Counted from the first letter of the stretch, positions 1 through 8,573 are shown. The stretch: 64,000 nucleotides of DNA from Streptomyces sp. DH41 (GCF_029813785.1 NZ_JARVKY010000007.1:1-64000), one strand, 5' to 3'. Notes: a model not told the origin generated them from the sequence alone. Numbers and translations are program-made.

Positions 1-1
1 G

Positions 2-55
2 GAGCAGCCCGGCCCCCCGTCCCCCCGCGAGGAACCTGCCCACGCTCGGCGTTGA
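2..55 (+). CDS. C-terminal tail of a gene running in from the left edge (partial, unidentified)
   Basis: From the left edge one plus-strand frame stays open and ends at TGA 53-55. It gives a Pro/Glu-rich tail ending PREEPAHARR. A perfect 15-bp hairpin starts six bases after the stop, which is the usual layout for a gene end in this window. Only about 17 codons are visible, so nothing can be said about function. It could also be chance open frame in GC-rich DNA. Confidence 0.35.
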   Translation, partial: EQPGPPSPREEPAHARR

Positions 56-60
56 GATCC

Positions 61-93
61 GCCCGTGGTCAGCTCGTAGAGCTGACCACGGGC
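61..93 (+). terminator. Perfect 15-bp hairpin terminator
   Basis: Bases 61-75 and 79-93 are exact reverse complements around a 3-base loop (gta). There is no long T-run, which is common for Streptomyces terminators. It directly follows the partial gene at the left edge and is symmetrical, so it could act in either direction. Confidence 0.7.
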
Positions 94-494
94 TTCGTCG
101 TTCTGCGCCTCGGAGTGCCAGTGCCAGGAAGCGTTCGAACCGGCTCGTGAGACCCCCTGTGCCAAGCGCTATGAGCGTCGGTTCCTCAGGCCGCTCGGCG
201 GCCAGTCCCAGCGGAGTCTGCCGCGGTCCCGCCGCGCGGCCTCGCCCAGCGCTGCGACGAGGGCAGTGATCCTCGGACTCGCGGCCCCGACGCCCGGAAG
301 ACCGAGGCGCGCAGTGGGAACAACCGATTCGCCCGGCACGGTTGCACCGACCGAAGGACCGGCGCCACACGGATGGCGAACACCGGGCCCGCGAGCGCGT
401 CCGCCCACCAGGATCCGGGCCCCGAGGACGCGGCGGGCCCACCGCATCCCGCCGCGTAAGGACCAGGACGTATTCCTACAGAAGGACTGTTTTC
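94..494. other. Non-coding stretch upstream of the PIG-L gene
   Basis: I see no convincing gene here. The overlapping open frames lack ribosome sites and recognisable sequence. The last 15 bases hold the ribosome-binding site (AGAAGGA near 480) of the next gene. No clear promoter hexamers or tRNA end duplication was found. Confidence 0.5.
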
Positions 495-1328
495 ATGACT
501 GACCGGCCCCTGACGCTCATGGCAGTACACGCCCACCCCGACGACGAAGCCACCGGAACCGGAGGAGTTCTCGCGCGGTACGCGGCGGAAGGCATCCGCA
601 CCGTTCTCGTGACGTGTACCGACGGCGGTTGCGGTGACGGACCGGGAGGTGTGAAGCCGGGCGATCCCGGCCACGATCCGGTCGCCGTCGCCGCCATGCG
701 CCGTAAGGAACTCGAGGCGAGCTGTGAGGTCCTGAAGGTCAGCGATCTGGAGATGCTGGACTACGCCGACTCCGGGATGGTGGGCTGGCCCAGCAACGAC
801 GCCCCCGGATCGTTCTGGCAGACCCCCGTGGAGGAAGGCGCGGCCCGTCTCGCGGAACTCATACGGCACTATCGGCCCGACGTGGTCGTCACCTACGACG
901 AGAACGGCTTCTACGGCCACCCCGACCACATCCAGGCCCACCGCATCACGATGGCGGCGCTGGAGATGACTGAGCCGGTGCCGAAGGTGTACTGGACGAC
1001 GATGCCCCACTCGACGATGCAGCGCTTCGGGGAGGCCATGAGTGAATCCCAGGAGGAGAAGCCGGAGCCGGACCCTGCCGAGGCCGCCGCGCTGGCGGAG
1101 ATCGGTCTCCCCGACGACGAGATCACTACGTGGGTGGACACCACCGCGTTCAGCGGTCAGAAGTTCGATGCGCTGGCCGCGCACGCCAGCCAGGGCGAGA
1201 ACATCTTCTTCCTCAAGATGGGCAAGGAGCGATTCGGCGAGCTGATGGGCATGGAGACCTTCCTGCGTGTCAAGGACGCCACCGGCGCGAGCGTGCCCGA
1301 GAACGACCTCTTCGCCGGACTGCGCTGA
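495..1328 (+). CDS. PIG-L family zinc deacetylase (Mca/MshB-like)
   Basis: Protein of 277 residues. I chose ATG 495 because AGAAGGA lies about 9 bases upstream and the family pattern starts at once; the frame is open further upstream but has no homology-like sequence. Near the N-terminus it carries AHPDDE, the metal-binding motif of the GlcNAc-PI de-N-acetylase/mycothiol amidase family, and later GHPDHIQAH, the second metal-binding segment. Members of this family remove N-acetyl groups from amino sugars or cleave mycothiol S-conjugates in the cytoplasm. Length and motifs fit the Mca/MshB type, but the exact substrate cannot be read from the sequence. It is monocistronic; the next sequence is an integrase relic. 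Confidence 0.85.
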   Translation: MTDRPLTLMAVHAHPDDEATGTGGVLARYAAEGIRTVLVTCTDGGCGDGPGGVKPGDPGHDPVAVAAMRRKELEASCEVLKVSDLEMLDYADSGMVGWPSNDAPGSFWQTPVEEGAARLAELIRHYRPDVVVTYDENGFYGHPDHIQAHRITMAALEMTEPVPKVYWTTMPHSTMQRFGEAMSESQEEKPEPDPAEAAALAEIGLPDDEITTWVDTTAFSGQKFDALAAHASQGENIFFLKMGKERFGELMGMETFLRVKDATGASVPENDLFAGLR

Positions 1329-1381
1329 TTCTCCCGCCCCGCCCTCTTCGTCGTACTCACGGCCCTGGGAACAAGCTCGGG

Positions 1382-1641
1382 GACTGGCGTTCGTCCCACA
1401 TCAGGTCCAACCGCCGAGTCGTGGTGAACCCTCGGCAGGCAACCGAGCTCCTTGAGGCTCGTGGCTCAACGCCGGCGTGGACCCCACCGAGGTCGCGGAG
1501 CGCGTGGGCAACAGCGTCGAAGCGCTCCCGACCCGGTACGCCAAATGCCTCGACGGCCGCCAGGACGTCGCCAACCGCAGGATCGCCGAACTCCTTGGTG
1601 ACGACGACGGCCAGGAGGACGGGCACCCGGACGAGACCTGA
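1382..1641 (+). pseudogene. Tyrosine integrase relic with internal deletion and frame change
   Basis: Two integrase pieces lie side by side in different frames. Bases about 1382-1462 read NRRVVVNPRQATELLEA, which resembles the segment preceding the catalytic core of actinomycete integrative-element integrases. Bases 1465-1641 read LNAGVDPTEVAERVGNS and end in RYAKCLDGRQDVANRRI, the typical C-terminal tail of the same family. The catalytic core with the Arg and His-x-x-Arg residues is missing, and no start codon serves the second piece. The relic sits about 1 kb from the 3' end of a tRNA-Arg gene, the usual target of such integrases. It is therefore the remains of an integrative element, with no expected activity. 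Confidence 0.8.
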
Positions 1642-1673
1642 TCACGACCCATCGGTGCCGTACCCACAGGTAT

Positions 1674-1710
1674 GAAGGCCCCCGGACCCCGGCACGGGGG
1701 CCTTCGGTTT
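1674..1710 (+). terminator. Hairpin terminator after the integrase relic
   Basis: GAAGGCCCCCG (1674-1684) pairs exactly with 1695-1705 around a 10-base loop, followed by ggttt. It closes the integrase relic and also lies beyond the convergent membrane-protein gene, so it may serve both strands. Confidence 0.7.
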
Positions 1711-1746
1711 CGCGGATGGCGGCCGTGGATGAGTCGCTCGTGCCCT

Positions 1747-2313
1747 TCACCCGTGGGTGCGGCGCCGGTAGTAGTGCACGGTCACCGCGCCGAGCAGCGG
1801 CCCCCAGGCCGCCATGGGCAGATAGCAGGCGGTCAGGAGCCAGTTGCCCCACGGCGCGATGTCCATTTCAGCGTGCAGGGTCGTCCAGACAAGAAGCACG
1901 CCGTAGACGCTGCAGGCGACTGCGCCGAACGCAGCCGGCACAACCGCGGCGAGGACCGGCACTGGACGGCCTCCGAAGTACGGCAGCCAACGCGGCCACA
2001 CCTCACCCCACGGACGCACCAGCCCGAGTGTCAGCCAGGCCAAGCCCTCCTGGGCCAGCGACAGCAGGGGCAGCACCAGCAGGCCCCAGCCGGGTATGAG
2101 CATCGCGTCGTACTCGGACTGTCCCAGGCCGAGCGGTATGCCCAGTACTGCGGCGAGACGCCACAACGCCGACGGCAGAGATGCGAGAACGACCGCTGCG
2201 GCCGCGCGTCTTGCCCAGCACGGGACGCCGGGAACCGTCCGGCCCGGAGCGCGACCGGGTAAGTGGCCCTTGTTAGCGGGGCCGTTGGCGGAGAGGGAAG
2301 CAATGGTGGGCAT
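1747..2313 (-). CDS. Four-helix membrane protein of unknown function
   Basis: Protein of 188 residues on the minus strand, start ATG 2313 with GAGGAGCG about 7-8 bases upstream. Four hydrophobic segments can be seen at about residues 35-57, 68-99, 114-145 and 154-180, with a basic tail (YYRRRTHG). I do not recognise the family. It lies between the integrase relic and tRNA-Arg, so it was probably cargo of the lost element or a chromosomal neighbour later enclosed by it. Codon use is not obviously different from its neighbours. Confidence 0.6.
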   Translation of the reverse strand: MPTIASLSANGPANKGHLPGRAPGRTVPGVPCWARRAAAAVVLASLPSALWRLAAVLGIPLGLGQSEYDAMLIPGWGLLVLPLLSLAQEGLAWLTLGLVRPWGEVWPRWLPYFGGRPVPVLAAVVPAAFGAVACSVYGVLLVWTTLHAEMDIAPWGNWLLTACYLPMAAWGPLLGAVTVHYYRRRTHG

Positions 2314-2631
2314 ACGGCACGCTCCTCGATCAGCGATGTAGTGCGGTGCCCTTGATGCTTCCGCGGTCCCCTATTGCTTTCGTCCGGCCAGGGTATGTAC
2401 TGCCCCCACCACAGGACGTAACCGCAGCGTCGCCGCATCAGCCTTGGGGCGTATGCGCGGACACCGTCGCCCACTGCTACGCGGTCCCGCGTTGCCCGCT
2501 CCCACCTACGTAGCCGTACCTCGGAGCTCACTCGGTTCGGCCTGCGGATTTCTGCTCCGTGGCCAGTCCACGCATAGTCCACAACGCCTGACATGCGGCC
2601 GCCCCGAGTGGCACCCGCCTGCACATACGCG
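2314..2631. other. Region between membrane protein and tRNA-Arg terminator
   Basis: This stretch lies upstream of the minus-strand membrane protein. Frames are open on both strands but none has a ribosome site plus recognisable sequence. I see no copy of the tRNA 3' end that would mark an att site. It is best read as promoter region plus decayed element DNA. Confidence 0.4.
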
Positions 2632-2671
2632 AAGACCCCGGCCTCAGCGTTTCCGCTGGTGACGGGGTCTT
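2632..2671 (-). terminator. Terminator of tRNA-Arg
   Basis: AAGACCCCG (2632-2640) pairs with CGGGGTCTT (2663-2671), with an inner CAGCG/CGCTG stem. It lies just past the 3' end of the minus-strand tRNA gene, in the right orientation to end its transcript. Confidence 0.65.
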
Positions 2672-2689
2672 GGGCACACTTGCACAGTG

Positions 2690-2761
2690 TGCCCCCGGCA
2701 GGATTCGAACCTGCGCACACGGCTCCGGAGGCCGTTGCTCTATCCCCTGAGCTACGGGGGC
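2690..2761 (-). tRNA. tRNA-Arg (anticodon CCG)
   Basis: Read on the minus strand, the 72 bases fold into a full cloverleaf: acceptor GCCCCCG/CGGGGGC, D-stem GCTC/GAGC, anticodon stem ACGGC/GCCGT with loop CTCCGGA (anticodon CCG, reads CGG Arg), and T-stem GCAGG/CCTGC with loop TTCGAAT. The discriminator is A and CCA is not encoded. Its 3' half faces the integrase relic, the arrangement left when an integrative element inserts at a tRNA gene and is later deleted. Confidence 0.95.
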
Positions 2762-2939
2762 GTGTCCGTCGCGTTCGGTGTTGCTCGCGGCGACGGGTAG
2801 AACACTACCAGCTCCCCCGGGGTGGTCATGAACGGGTTTTCGCGGGTCGTGGGGCCTGCCGTGGGGGCGTTGTCCCCCGCACGGGGTGGAAGTGGGGAAA
2901 ACCCGGACGCGGTGGCCGGTCCGGACCTACTCTCGAGTT

Positions 2940-3404
2940 GTGCCTAGGGCGTCTGGCCGAGTTCTTGTTGTGGACGACAACAAGGTCATCCGGCAGCTGA
3001 TCAGGGTCAATCTCGAGCTGGAGGGCTTCGAGGTCGTGACCGCGGCCGATGGTGCCGAGTGTCTTGAAGTCGTCCATCAGGTGCGGCCCGACGTCGTCAC
3101 GCTGGACGTGGTCATGCCACGGCTGGACGGGGTGCGGACCGCTGCCCGGTTGCGTGCCGACCCGCGTACGCGGGAGCTTCCGATCGCCGTCGTCAGCGCC
3201 TGTACGCCGTACGAGGTCGACGCGGCGTTCGATGCAGGGGCTGACGTATTTCTGTCCAAGCCGTTCGAACCTGCTGAACTCGTCGCTCTCGTACGGCAGC
3301 TGGTCGAGCGGAGGGGCGCCTGTGGGGGTGCCGCTTCCTCTCGGACGGTGCTCGGTGTGGGCGGGGAGAGCGAATCGTCGGCTCAGGCCGAGTCGGCCGG
3401 GTGA
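2940..3404 (+). CDS. Receiver-only response regulator
   Basis: Protein of 154 residues from GTG 2940. This start places RVLVVDDNK at residues 7-15, as normal for a receiver domain; an upstream in-frame ATG at 2886 would add an unrelated basic stretch. The acidic pair is D12/D13, the phosphoacceptor is D56 in VVTLDVVMP, the switch residue lies in AVVSAC and the conserved lysine in FLSKPFEP. After the receiver there is only a short Ser/Gly-rich tail, so there is no DNA-binding or enzymatic output domain. It probably works by protein contacts, as CheY-like proteins do. No histidine kinase is adjacent, so its partner is unknown. No clear Shine-Dalgarno sequence precedes the start. Confidence 0.85.
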   Translation: MPRASGRVLVVDDNKVIRQLIRVNLELEGFEVVTAADGAECLEVVHQVRPDVVTLDVVMPRLDGVRTAARLRADPRTRELPIAVVSACTPYEVDAAFDAGADVFLSKPFEPAELVALVRQLVERRGACGGAASSRTVLGVGGESESSAQAESAG

Positions 3405-3520
3405 CTCCGTCCATGGGCGCCGGGTGACTCCACCCGCGGTCGAGCCGTGGTCGAGGGGCGCTCCGTCCATATGGCGGGACCAGTGCCAAACCTGTTCGCC
3501 TACCCACCCCCCTCCTCCCA

Positions 3521-3526
3521 TACGCT
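3521..3526 (+). promoter_or_regulatory. -10 box placing transcription start at the GTG (leaderless)
   Basis: TACGCT at 3521-3526 is followed by six bases and then the GTG start at 3533, while no Shine-Dalgarno sequence is present. This spacing puts the transcript start at the start codon, a layout typical of leaderless actinobacterial mRNAs. The -35 region is weak. Confidence 0.45.
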
Positions 3527-3532
3527 TGACCC

Positions 3533-4606
3533 GTGACCCCCGTAGAGCTCTCCCGTACCGTGCTGCACGCGGTGCGTCGCGCTGTCGACGCGGGTGAGCT
3601 GAGCGTGGCCGTTCCGGCTCGGGCCGTGGTCGCTCCGCCGGGGCCCGGAGGGTGCGGGGACTACGCCACCAACATCGCCCTTCAGCTCGCCCGGCCGGCC
3701 GGGCAGCCGCCCCGCCGGGTCGCCGAGGTGCTGCGGCCGTACCTCGTCGACGTCGACGGGATCACCGACGTCGTCCTGACCGGGCCCGGATTCCTCAACA
3801 TCAGCCTGCACGGCACCGCGCCCGCCGTTCTCGTCGAGGAGATCCTGCGGCACGGGCCCCGGTACGGGTACGGCTACGGGCACGGGCGCGCCGACGGCAC
3901 CGGCCGGGAGAGCGGCCGCATCGTGCGGCTGCACTGCCCGCACGAACTCCGTGCCGTCGTCGTCGCCGAGGCCGCCGCCCGCATCCTGCGTTCGCAGGGC
4001 GCCCTCGTCCGCACCAGCTGCGCCGCCCCGGTCGCCCCCGCGTGGACCGCTGTCCTCGGTGTACGCGTCGACGCGGAAGGGCCGGCGTTCGCGGATCTCC
4101 CGGTCGGGATCCGTCCCGTCCCGGCGCCCGCCGACCCGCTGCCGCTCGGCCGGGACGCCGGCCGGTGGGCCCTGCTCCACCCCGCCGGCCACGACCGGCC
4201 CCGGATCGGTGACGAGCACCTCCGGCAGCGCGAGGGCAACCCCCTCTTCCGTGTGCGGTACGCCCATGCCCGCACCCGCGCGCTCTCGCGCAACGCGGCC
4301 GATCTTCGCTTCGCCGCCGAACCCGGCCCCATGGCCGGTGGTACGGCGCAGGAGCTTGTCGCCGCGCTCGCCGGCCATCCCCGCGTCCTCGCCGCCGCCG
4401 CGGCGCACCGTGCCCCCGACCGGCTCGCCCGGCACCTCGTCACCGTCGCCGATGCCGCGCTGCCCTTCCTGCCCACCGTGCTGCCCCGCGGCGGGGAGAA
4501 ACCCTCGGCCGCCCACCGTGCCCGGCTGGCGCTCGCCGAAGCCGTCGGGGCGGTGCTGGCCGGCGGCCTGTCCCTCCTCGGCATCGACGCACCCGACCAC
4601 CTCTGA
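3533..4606 (+). CDS. nrtL: ArgS-related anticodon-binding-type protein (no aminoacylation core)
   Basis: Protein of 357 residues. The N-terminal ~110 residues resemble the Add-1 domain of arginyl-tRNA synthetase (GDYATNIALQLARPAG and VVLTGPGFLNISL). The C-terminal ~120 residues resemble the ArgS anticodon-binding (DALR) domain, with FRVRYAHARTRALSRNA near residue 235. The catalytic part between them is reduced, and I find no HIGH-like or KMSK-like motif, so it should not charge tRNA. It lies 18 bp before lysA, where many actinobacteria carry argS itself, and is probably co-transcribed with lysA. I recall the family being named NrtL. A role in sensing or binding tRNA-Arg is inference. Confidence 0.8.
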   Translation: MTPVELSRTVLHAVRRAVDAGELSVAVPARAVVAPPGPGGCGDYATNIALQLARPAGQPPRRVAEVLRPYLVDVDGITDVVLTGPGFLNISLHGTAPAVLVEEILRHGPRYGYGYGHGRADGTGRESGRIVRLHCPHELRAVVVAEAAARILRSQGALVRTSCAAPVAPAWTAVLGVRVDAEGPAFADLPVGIRPVPAPADPLPLGRDAGRWALLHPAGHDRPRIGDEHLRQREGNPLFRVRYAHARTRALSRNAADLRFAAEPGPMAGGTAQELVAALAGHPRVLAAAAAHRAPDRLARHLVTVADAALPFLPTVLPRGGEKPSAAHRARLALAEAVGAVLAGGLSLLGIDAPDHL

Positions 4607-4624
4607 GAGAGCGCAGAAGACGCC

Positions 4625-6016
4625 ATGAGCCGTTCCGCACACCCCGCCGGGCCCCGTCACGCCGACGTCCTCCCCGACGGGCACTACTCCGCGCCGCCCG
4701 CCGACCTCAACGCCCTCGACCCGAAGGTCTGGGCCCAGACGGTCGCGCGGGACGCCGACGGTGTCGTCACCGTCGGCGGGCTGGCCGTCACACGGCTCGC
4801 CGAGGAGTACGGCACTCCCGCCTACGTCCTCGACGAGGCCGACTTCCGGGCCAGGGCGCGGGCCTGGCGAACCGCCTTCGGCTCGGACGCCGACGTCTTC
4901 TACGCGGGCAAGGCGTTCCTGTCCCGGGCCGTCGTGCGGTGGCTGGACGAGGAGGGGCTGAACCTCGACGTGTGTTCGGGGGGCGAGCTCGCCACCGCGT
5001 TGTCCGCGGGCATGCCCGCCGACCGCATCGCCTTTCACGGCAACAACAAGTCGCCGGAGGAGATCGAGCGGGCTGTGCGTGCCGGGGTCGGGCGGATCGT
5101 GCTCGACTCCTTCCAGGAGATCGTGCGCGTCGCCCACATCGCCCAGTCGCTGGGCCAGCGGCAGCGGGTGCAGATCCGTATCACCGTCGGAGTCGAGGCG
5201 CACACGCACGAGTTCATCGCCACGGCCCACGAGGACCAGAAGTTCGGGATCCCGCTGGCCGGCGGGCAGGCGGCGGAGGCCGTGCGGCGGGCGCTCCAGC
5301 TCGACGGGCTCGAGTTGATCGGGATCCACTCGCACATCGGGTCGCAGATCTTCGACATGTCGGGGTTCGAGGTGGCCGCCCACCGGGTGGTCGGGCTGCT
5401 CAAGGACATCCGCGACGAGCACGGCGTCGAGCTGCCCGAGATCGACCTCGGCGGCGGGCTCGGGATCGCGTACACGAGCGACGACGATCCCCGTGAGCCG
5501 CACGAGATCGCCAAGGCGCTGACCGAGATCGTGACGCGGGAGTGCGAGGGCGCGCGGCTGCGTACGCCTCGTATCTCCGTCGAGCCCGGGCGTGCCATCG
5601 TGGGGCCCACCGCCTTCACGCTCTACGAGGTCGGCACCGTCAAGCCCCTCGACGGGCTGCGCACGTACGTCTCCGTGGACGGCGGCATGTCCGACAACAT
5701 CCGCACCGCGCTGTACGACGCCGAGTACAGCGTCGCCCTCGTCTCCCGCGCCTCCGACGCCGAGCCCGTGCTCGCGCGGGTCGTCGGCAAGCACTGCGAG
5801 AGCGGGGACATCGTGGTCAAGGACGCCTTCCTGCCGGGGGACCTGGCGCCCGGTGACCTGATCGCCGTACCGGCGACGGGGGCGTACTGCCGTTCCATGG
5901 CCAGCAACTACAACCACGTGCTGCGTCCGCCCGTCGTCGCCGTACGGGACGGCGAGGCACGGGTCATCGTGCGGCGGGAGACCGAGGAGGATCTGCTGCG
6001 CCTCGACGTCGGATGA
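4625..6016 (+). CDS. lysA: Diaminopimelate decarboxylase
   Basis: Protein of 463 residues, the usual length for actinobacterial LysA. It makes L-lysine from meso-diaminopimelate, the last step of the lysine pathway, in the cytoplasm with PLP. Fold-type III features are visible: PLP lysine in [10 protein letters not shown] (near residue 95), [14 protein letters not shown], the phosphate-binding [17 protein letters not shown] and the catalytic CESGD cysteine segment. Start ATG 4625 is 18 bases after the stop of the ArgS-like gene, so the two form an operon. The downstream hom gene is separated by 170 bp containing a large dyad. Confidence 0.95.
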   Translation: MSRSAHPAGPRHADVLPDGHYSAPPADLNALDPKVWAQTVARDADGVVTVGGLAVTRLAEEYGTPAYVLDEADFRARARAWRTAFGSDADVFYAGKAFLSRAVVRWLDEEGLNLDVCSGGELATALSAGMPADRIAFHGNNKSPEEIERAVRAGVGRIVLDSFQEIVRVAHIAQSLGQRQRVQIRITVGVEAHTHEFIATAHEDQKFGIPLAGGQAAEAVRRALQLDGLELIGIHSHIGSQIFDMSGFEVAAHRVVGLLKDIRDEHGVELPEIDLGGGLGIAYTSDDDPREPHEIAKALTEIVTRECEGARLRTPRISVEPGRAIVGPTAFTLYEVGTVKPLDGLRTYVSVDGGMSDNIRTALYDAEYSVALVSRASDAEPVLARVVGKHCESGDIVVKDAFLPGDLAPGDLIAVPATGAYCRSMASNYNHVLRPPVVAVRDGEARVIVRRETEEDLLRLDVG

Positions 6017-6100
6017 GTCCGGCCGGAGGAGCCGGTGGTGGGGCGAGGCAGGGCGGGCGGAAGATCCTTCGGAATCCGGTCCTGCGACAATGAAATTAAT

Positions 6101-6149
6101 GTCTCACGATCCGGACGAAAGGCAGAAAATCCCGTCCGGTGAGTGAGAC
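6101..6149 (+). promoter_or_regulatory. Two-tier inverted repeat in the hom upstream region
   Basis: GTCTCAC (6101-6107) pairs with GTGAGAC (6143-6149) and CCGGACG (6111-6117) pairs with CGTCCGG (6133-6139). The two stems are separated by a symmetrical 3x3 internal loop and capped by a 15-base loop. It lies between lysA and hom, 38 bases before the hom start and just after an AT-rich patch (6088-6100). It may be an RNA element in the hom leader, a repressor operator or the lysA terminator; there is no T-run after it. Confidence 0.55.
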
Positions 6150-6186
6150 TGGACCAACCGTAGACGGTAAGAGGAAACGAGGTCGG

Positions 6187-7479
6187 ATGATGCGTACGCG
6201 TCCGCTGAAAGTGGCGCTGCTGGGCTGTGGAGTGGTCGGCTCAGAGGTGGCGCGCATCATGACGACGCACGCCGACGACCTCGCCGCCCGGATCGGGGCC
6301 CCGGTGGAGCTCGCGGGCGTGGCCGTACGGCGGCCCGACCGGGTGCGCGAGGGCATCGACCCGGCCCTCGTCACCACCGACGCCACCGCCCTCGTCAAGC
6401 GCGGGGACATCGACGTCGTCGTCGAGGTCATCGGCGGGATCGAGCCCGCCCGGACCCTCATCACCACCGCCTTCGAGCACGGCGCCTCCGTCGTCTCCGC
6501 CAACAAGGCGCTCCTCGCGCAGGACGGCGCCGCGCTGCACGCCGCGGCGGGCGCGAACGGGAAGGACCTCTACTACGAGGCCGCCGTCGCCGGTGCCATC
6601 CCGCTGATCCGGCCGCTGCGCGAGTCCCTCGCCGGCGACAAGGTCAACCGGGTGCTCGGCATCGTCAACGGGACGACGAACTTCATCCTCGACGCCATGG
6701 ACACCACCGGTGCCGGGTACCAGGAAGCGCTCGACGAGGCCACCGCCCTCGGGTACGCGGAGGCCGACCCGACCGCCGACGTCGAGGGCTTCGACGCCGC
6801 CGCCAAGGCCGCCATCCTCGCCGGGATCGCCTTCCACACGCGCGTGCGCCTCGACGACGTCTACCGCGAGGGCATGACCGAGGTCACCGCCGCCGACTTC
6901 GCCTCCGCCAAGGAGATGGGCTGCACCATCAAGCTCCTCGCCATCTGCGAGCGGGCCGCGGACGGGGCGTCGGTCACCGCGCGCGTGCACCCCGCGATGA
7001 TCCCGCTCAGCCATCCGCTGGCGAACGTGCGCGGCGCCTACAACGCCGTCTTCGTCGAGTCCGACGCCGCCGGGCAGCTCATGTTCTACGGGCCCGGCGC
7101 CGGCGGCTCGCCGACCGCGTCCGCCGTGCTCGGCGATCTCGTCGCCGTCTGCCGCAACCGGATCGGCGGCGCGACCGGACCCGGCGAGTCCGCGTACGCC
7201 GCGCTTCCCGTCTCCCCGATGGGCGACGTCGTCACGCGGTACCACATCAGCCTCGACGTGGCCGACAAACCGGGCGTGCTCGCCCAGGTCGCGACCGTGT
7301 TCGCGGAGCACGGTGTCTCCATCGACACCGTGCGGCAGTCCGGCAAGGACGGCGAGGCCTCCCTCGTCGTCGTCACCCACCGCGCGTCCGACGCCGCCCT
7401 CGGCGGTACGGTCGAGGCGCTGCGCAAGCTCGACACCGTGCGGGGTGTCGCCAGCATCATGCGGGTTGAAGGAGAGTAA
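6187..7479 (+). CDS. hom: Homoserine dehydrogenase
   Basis: Protein of 430 residues from ATG 6187, chosen because GAGGAAACGAGG precedes it and the NAD-binding motif VALLGCGVVGSEVA follows near the N-terminus (an adjacent ATG at 6190 is equally possible). The enzyme reduces aspartate semialdehyde to homoserine, the branch point to threonine and methionine. Visible features: Rossmann GxGxxG, VSANKALLAQDG, VNGTTNFIL and the catalytic-domain stretch ALGYAEADPTADVEG. The C-terminal ~80 residues form an ACT domain (DVADKPGVLAQVATVFAE), which in this family gives threonine feedback control. thrC begins six bases after the stop. Confidence 0.95.
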   Translation: MMRTRPLKVALLGCGVVGSEVARIMTTHADDLAARIGAPVELAGVAVRRPDRVREGIDPALVTTDATALVKRGDIDVVVEVIGGIEPARTLITTAFEHGASVVSANKALLAQDGAALHAAAGANGKDLYYEAAVAGAIPLIRPLRESLAGDKVNRVLGIVNGTTNFILDAMDTTGAGYQEALDEATALGYAEADPTADVEGFDAAAKAAILAGIAFHTRVRLDDVYREGMTEVTAADFASAKEMGCTIKLLAICERAADGASVTARVHPAMIPLSHPLANVRGAYNAVFVESDAAGQLMFYGPGAGGSPTASAVLGDLVAVCRNRIGGATGPGESAYAALPVSPMGDVVTRYHISLDVADKPGVLAQVATVFAEHGVSIDTVRQSGKDGEASLVVVTHRASDAALGGTVEALRKLDTVRGVASIMRVEGE

Positions 7480-7485
7480 CCAGCA

Positions 7486-8544
7486 ATGACCCACCAGTGG
7501 CGCGGAATCATCGAGGAGTACCGGGACAGGCTGCCCGTCTCCGACAGCACGCCCGTCGTGACGCTCCGCGAGGGCGGCACGCCGCTCGTGCCCGCGCAGG
7601 TGCTCTCCGAGCGCACGGGCTGCGAGGTCCACCTCAAGGTCGAGGGGGCGAACCCGACCGGGTCCTTCAAGGACCGCGGCATGACCATGGCCATCAGCAA
7701 GGCCAAGGAGGAGGGCGCGCAGGCCGTCATCTGCGCGTCCACCGGCAACACGTCCGCCTCCGCCGCCGCGTACGGGGTGCGGGCCGGGATGGTCTCCGCC
7801 GTCCTCGTGCCGCAGGGCAAGATCGCGCTCGGCAAGATGGGCCAGGCCCTCGTGCACGGTGCGAAGATCCTCCAGGTCGACGGCAACTTCGACGACTGCC
7901 TCACGCTCGCCCGCGCGCTGAGCGACAACTATCCCGTGGCGCTGGTCAATTCGGTCAACCCGGTGCGTATCGAGGGGCAGAAGACGGCCGCCTTCGAGAT
8001 CGTGGACATGCTGGGCGACGCCCCCGACATCCACGTCCTGCCGGTGGGCAACGCGGGCAACATCACCGCGTACTGGAAGGGCTACAAGGAGTACGCCGCC
8101 GACAAGGTCAGCACGAGGACGCCGCGCATGTGGGGGTTCCAGGCCTCCGGCAGCGCACCGATCGTGCGCGGCGAGGTCGTCAAGGACCCGTCGACCATCG
8201 CCACCGCCATCCGCATCGGCAACCCCGCCTCGTGGGACTTCGCGCTCGCCGCGCGGGACGAGTCCGGCGGCGCCATCGACGAGGTGACGGACCGTGAGAT
8301 CCTGCGCGCCTACCGGCTGTTGGCCTCCCAGGAGGGCGTCTTCGTGGAGCCCGCGTCCGCCGCGTCGGTCGCCGGCCTGCTGAAGGCCGCCGAGCAGGGC
8401 AAGGTCGACCCGGGGCAGCGGATCGTGTGCACCGTCACCGGCAACGGACTGAAGGACCCGGACTGGGCCGTCGCCGGCGCCCCGCAGCCGGTCACCGTCC
8501 CGGTCGACGCGGCGACGGCGGCCGAGCGGCTCGGCCTGATCTGA
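7486..8544 (+). CDS. thrC: Threonine synthase
   Basis: Protein of 352 residues converting O-phosphohomoserine to L-threonine with PLP. The PLP-binding lysine is in TGSFKDRGM (near residue 62). [10 protein letters not shown] is the substrate-binding loop, and [13 protein letters not shown] and [10 protein letters not shown] are the phosphate-cup and C-terminal signatures. The length matches the short class II-like form common in actinobacteria. ATG 7486 follows AAGGAGAG, which overlaps the end of hom, so hom and thrC are translated from one message. Confidence 0.95.
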   Translation: MTHQWRGIIEEYRDRLPVSDSTPVVTLREGGTPLVPAQVLSERTGCEVHLKVEGANPTGSFKDRGMTMAISKAKEEGAQAVICASTGNTSASAAAYGVRAGMVSAVLVPQGKIALGKMGQALVHGAKILQVDGNFDDCLTLARALSDNYPVALVNSVNPVRIEGQKTAAFEIVDMLGDAPDIHVLPVGNAGNITAYWKGYKEYAADKVSTRTPRMWGFQASGSAPIVRGEVVKDPSTIATAIRIGNPASWDFALAARDESGGAIDEVTDREILRAYRLLASQEGVFVEPASAASVAGLLKAAEQGKVDPGQRIVCTVTGNGLKDPDWAVAGAPQPVTVPVDAATAAERLGLI

Positions 8545-8573
8545 GGGGCCTCCCCGCGGAATCCCGGGGGCCC
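8545..8573 (+). terminator. Probable imperfect terminator after thrC
   Basis: GGGCC (8546-8550) pairs with GGCCC (8569-8573), with further C/G pairing inside and a bulged T, starting one base after the thrC stop. It is less perfect than other terminators here. Confidence 0.35.

Noticed and set aside
1130..1675. Plus-strand frame running from the PIG-L gene into the integrase relic
   Set aside because: It mixes an out-of-frame shadow of the deacetylase with one relic segment, so it is not a gene.
1..2689. Second att copy matching the tRNA-Arg 3' end
   Set aside because: No convincing repeat of the tRNA 3' sequence was found by eye on the element side.
3500..5917. 805-codon minus-strand frame over the ArgS-like gene and lysA
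   Set aside because: GC-rich third positions leave the opposite strand open. No motif or start signal; the plus strand has clear LysA.
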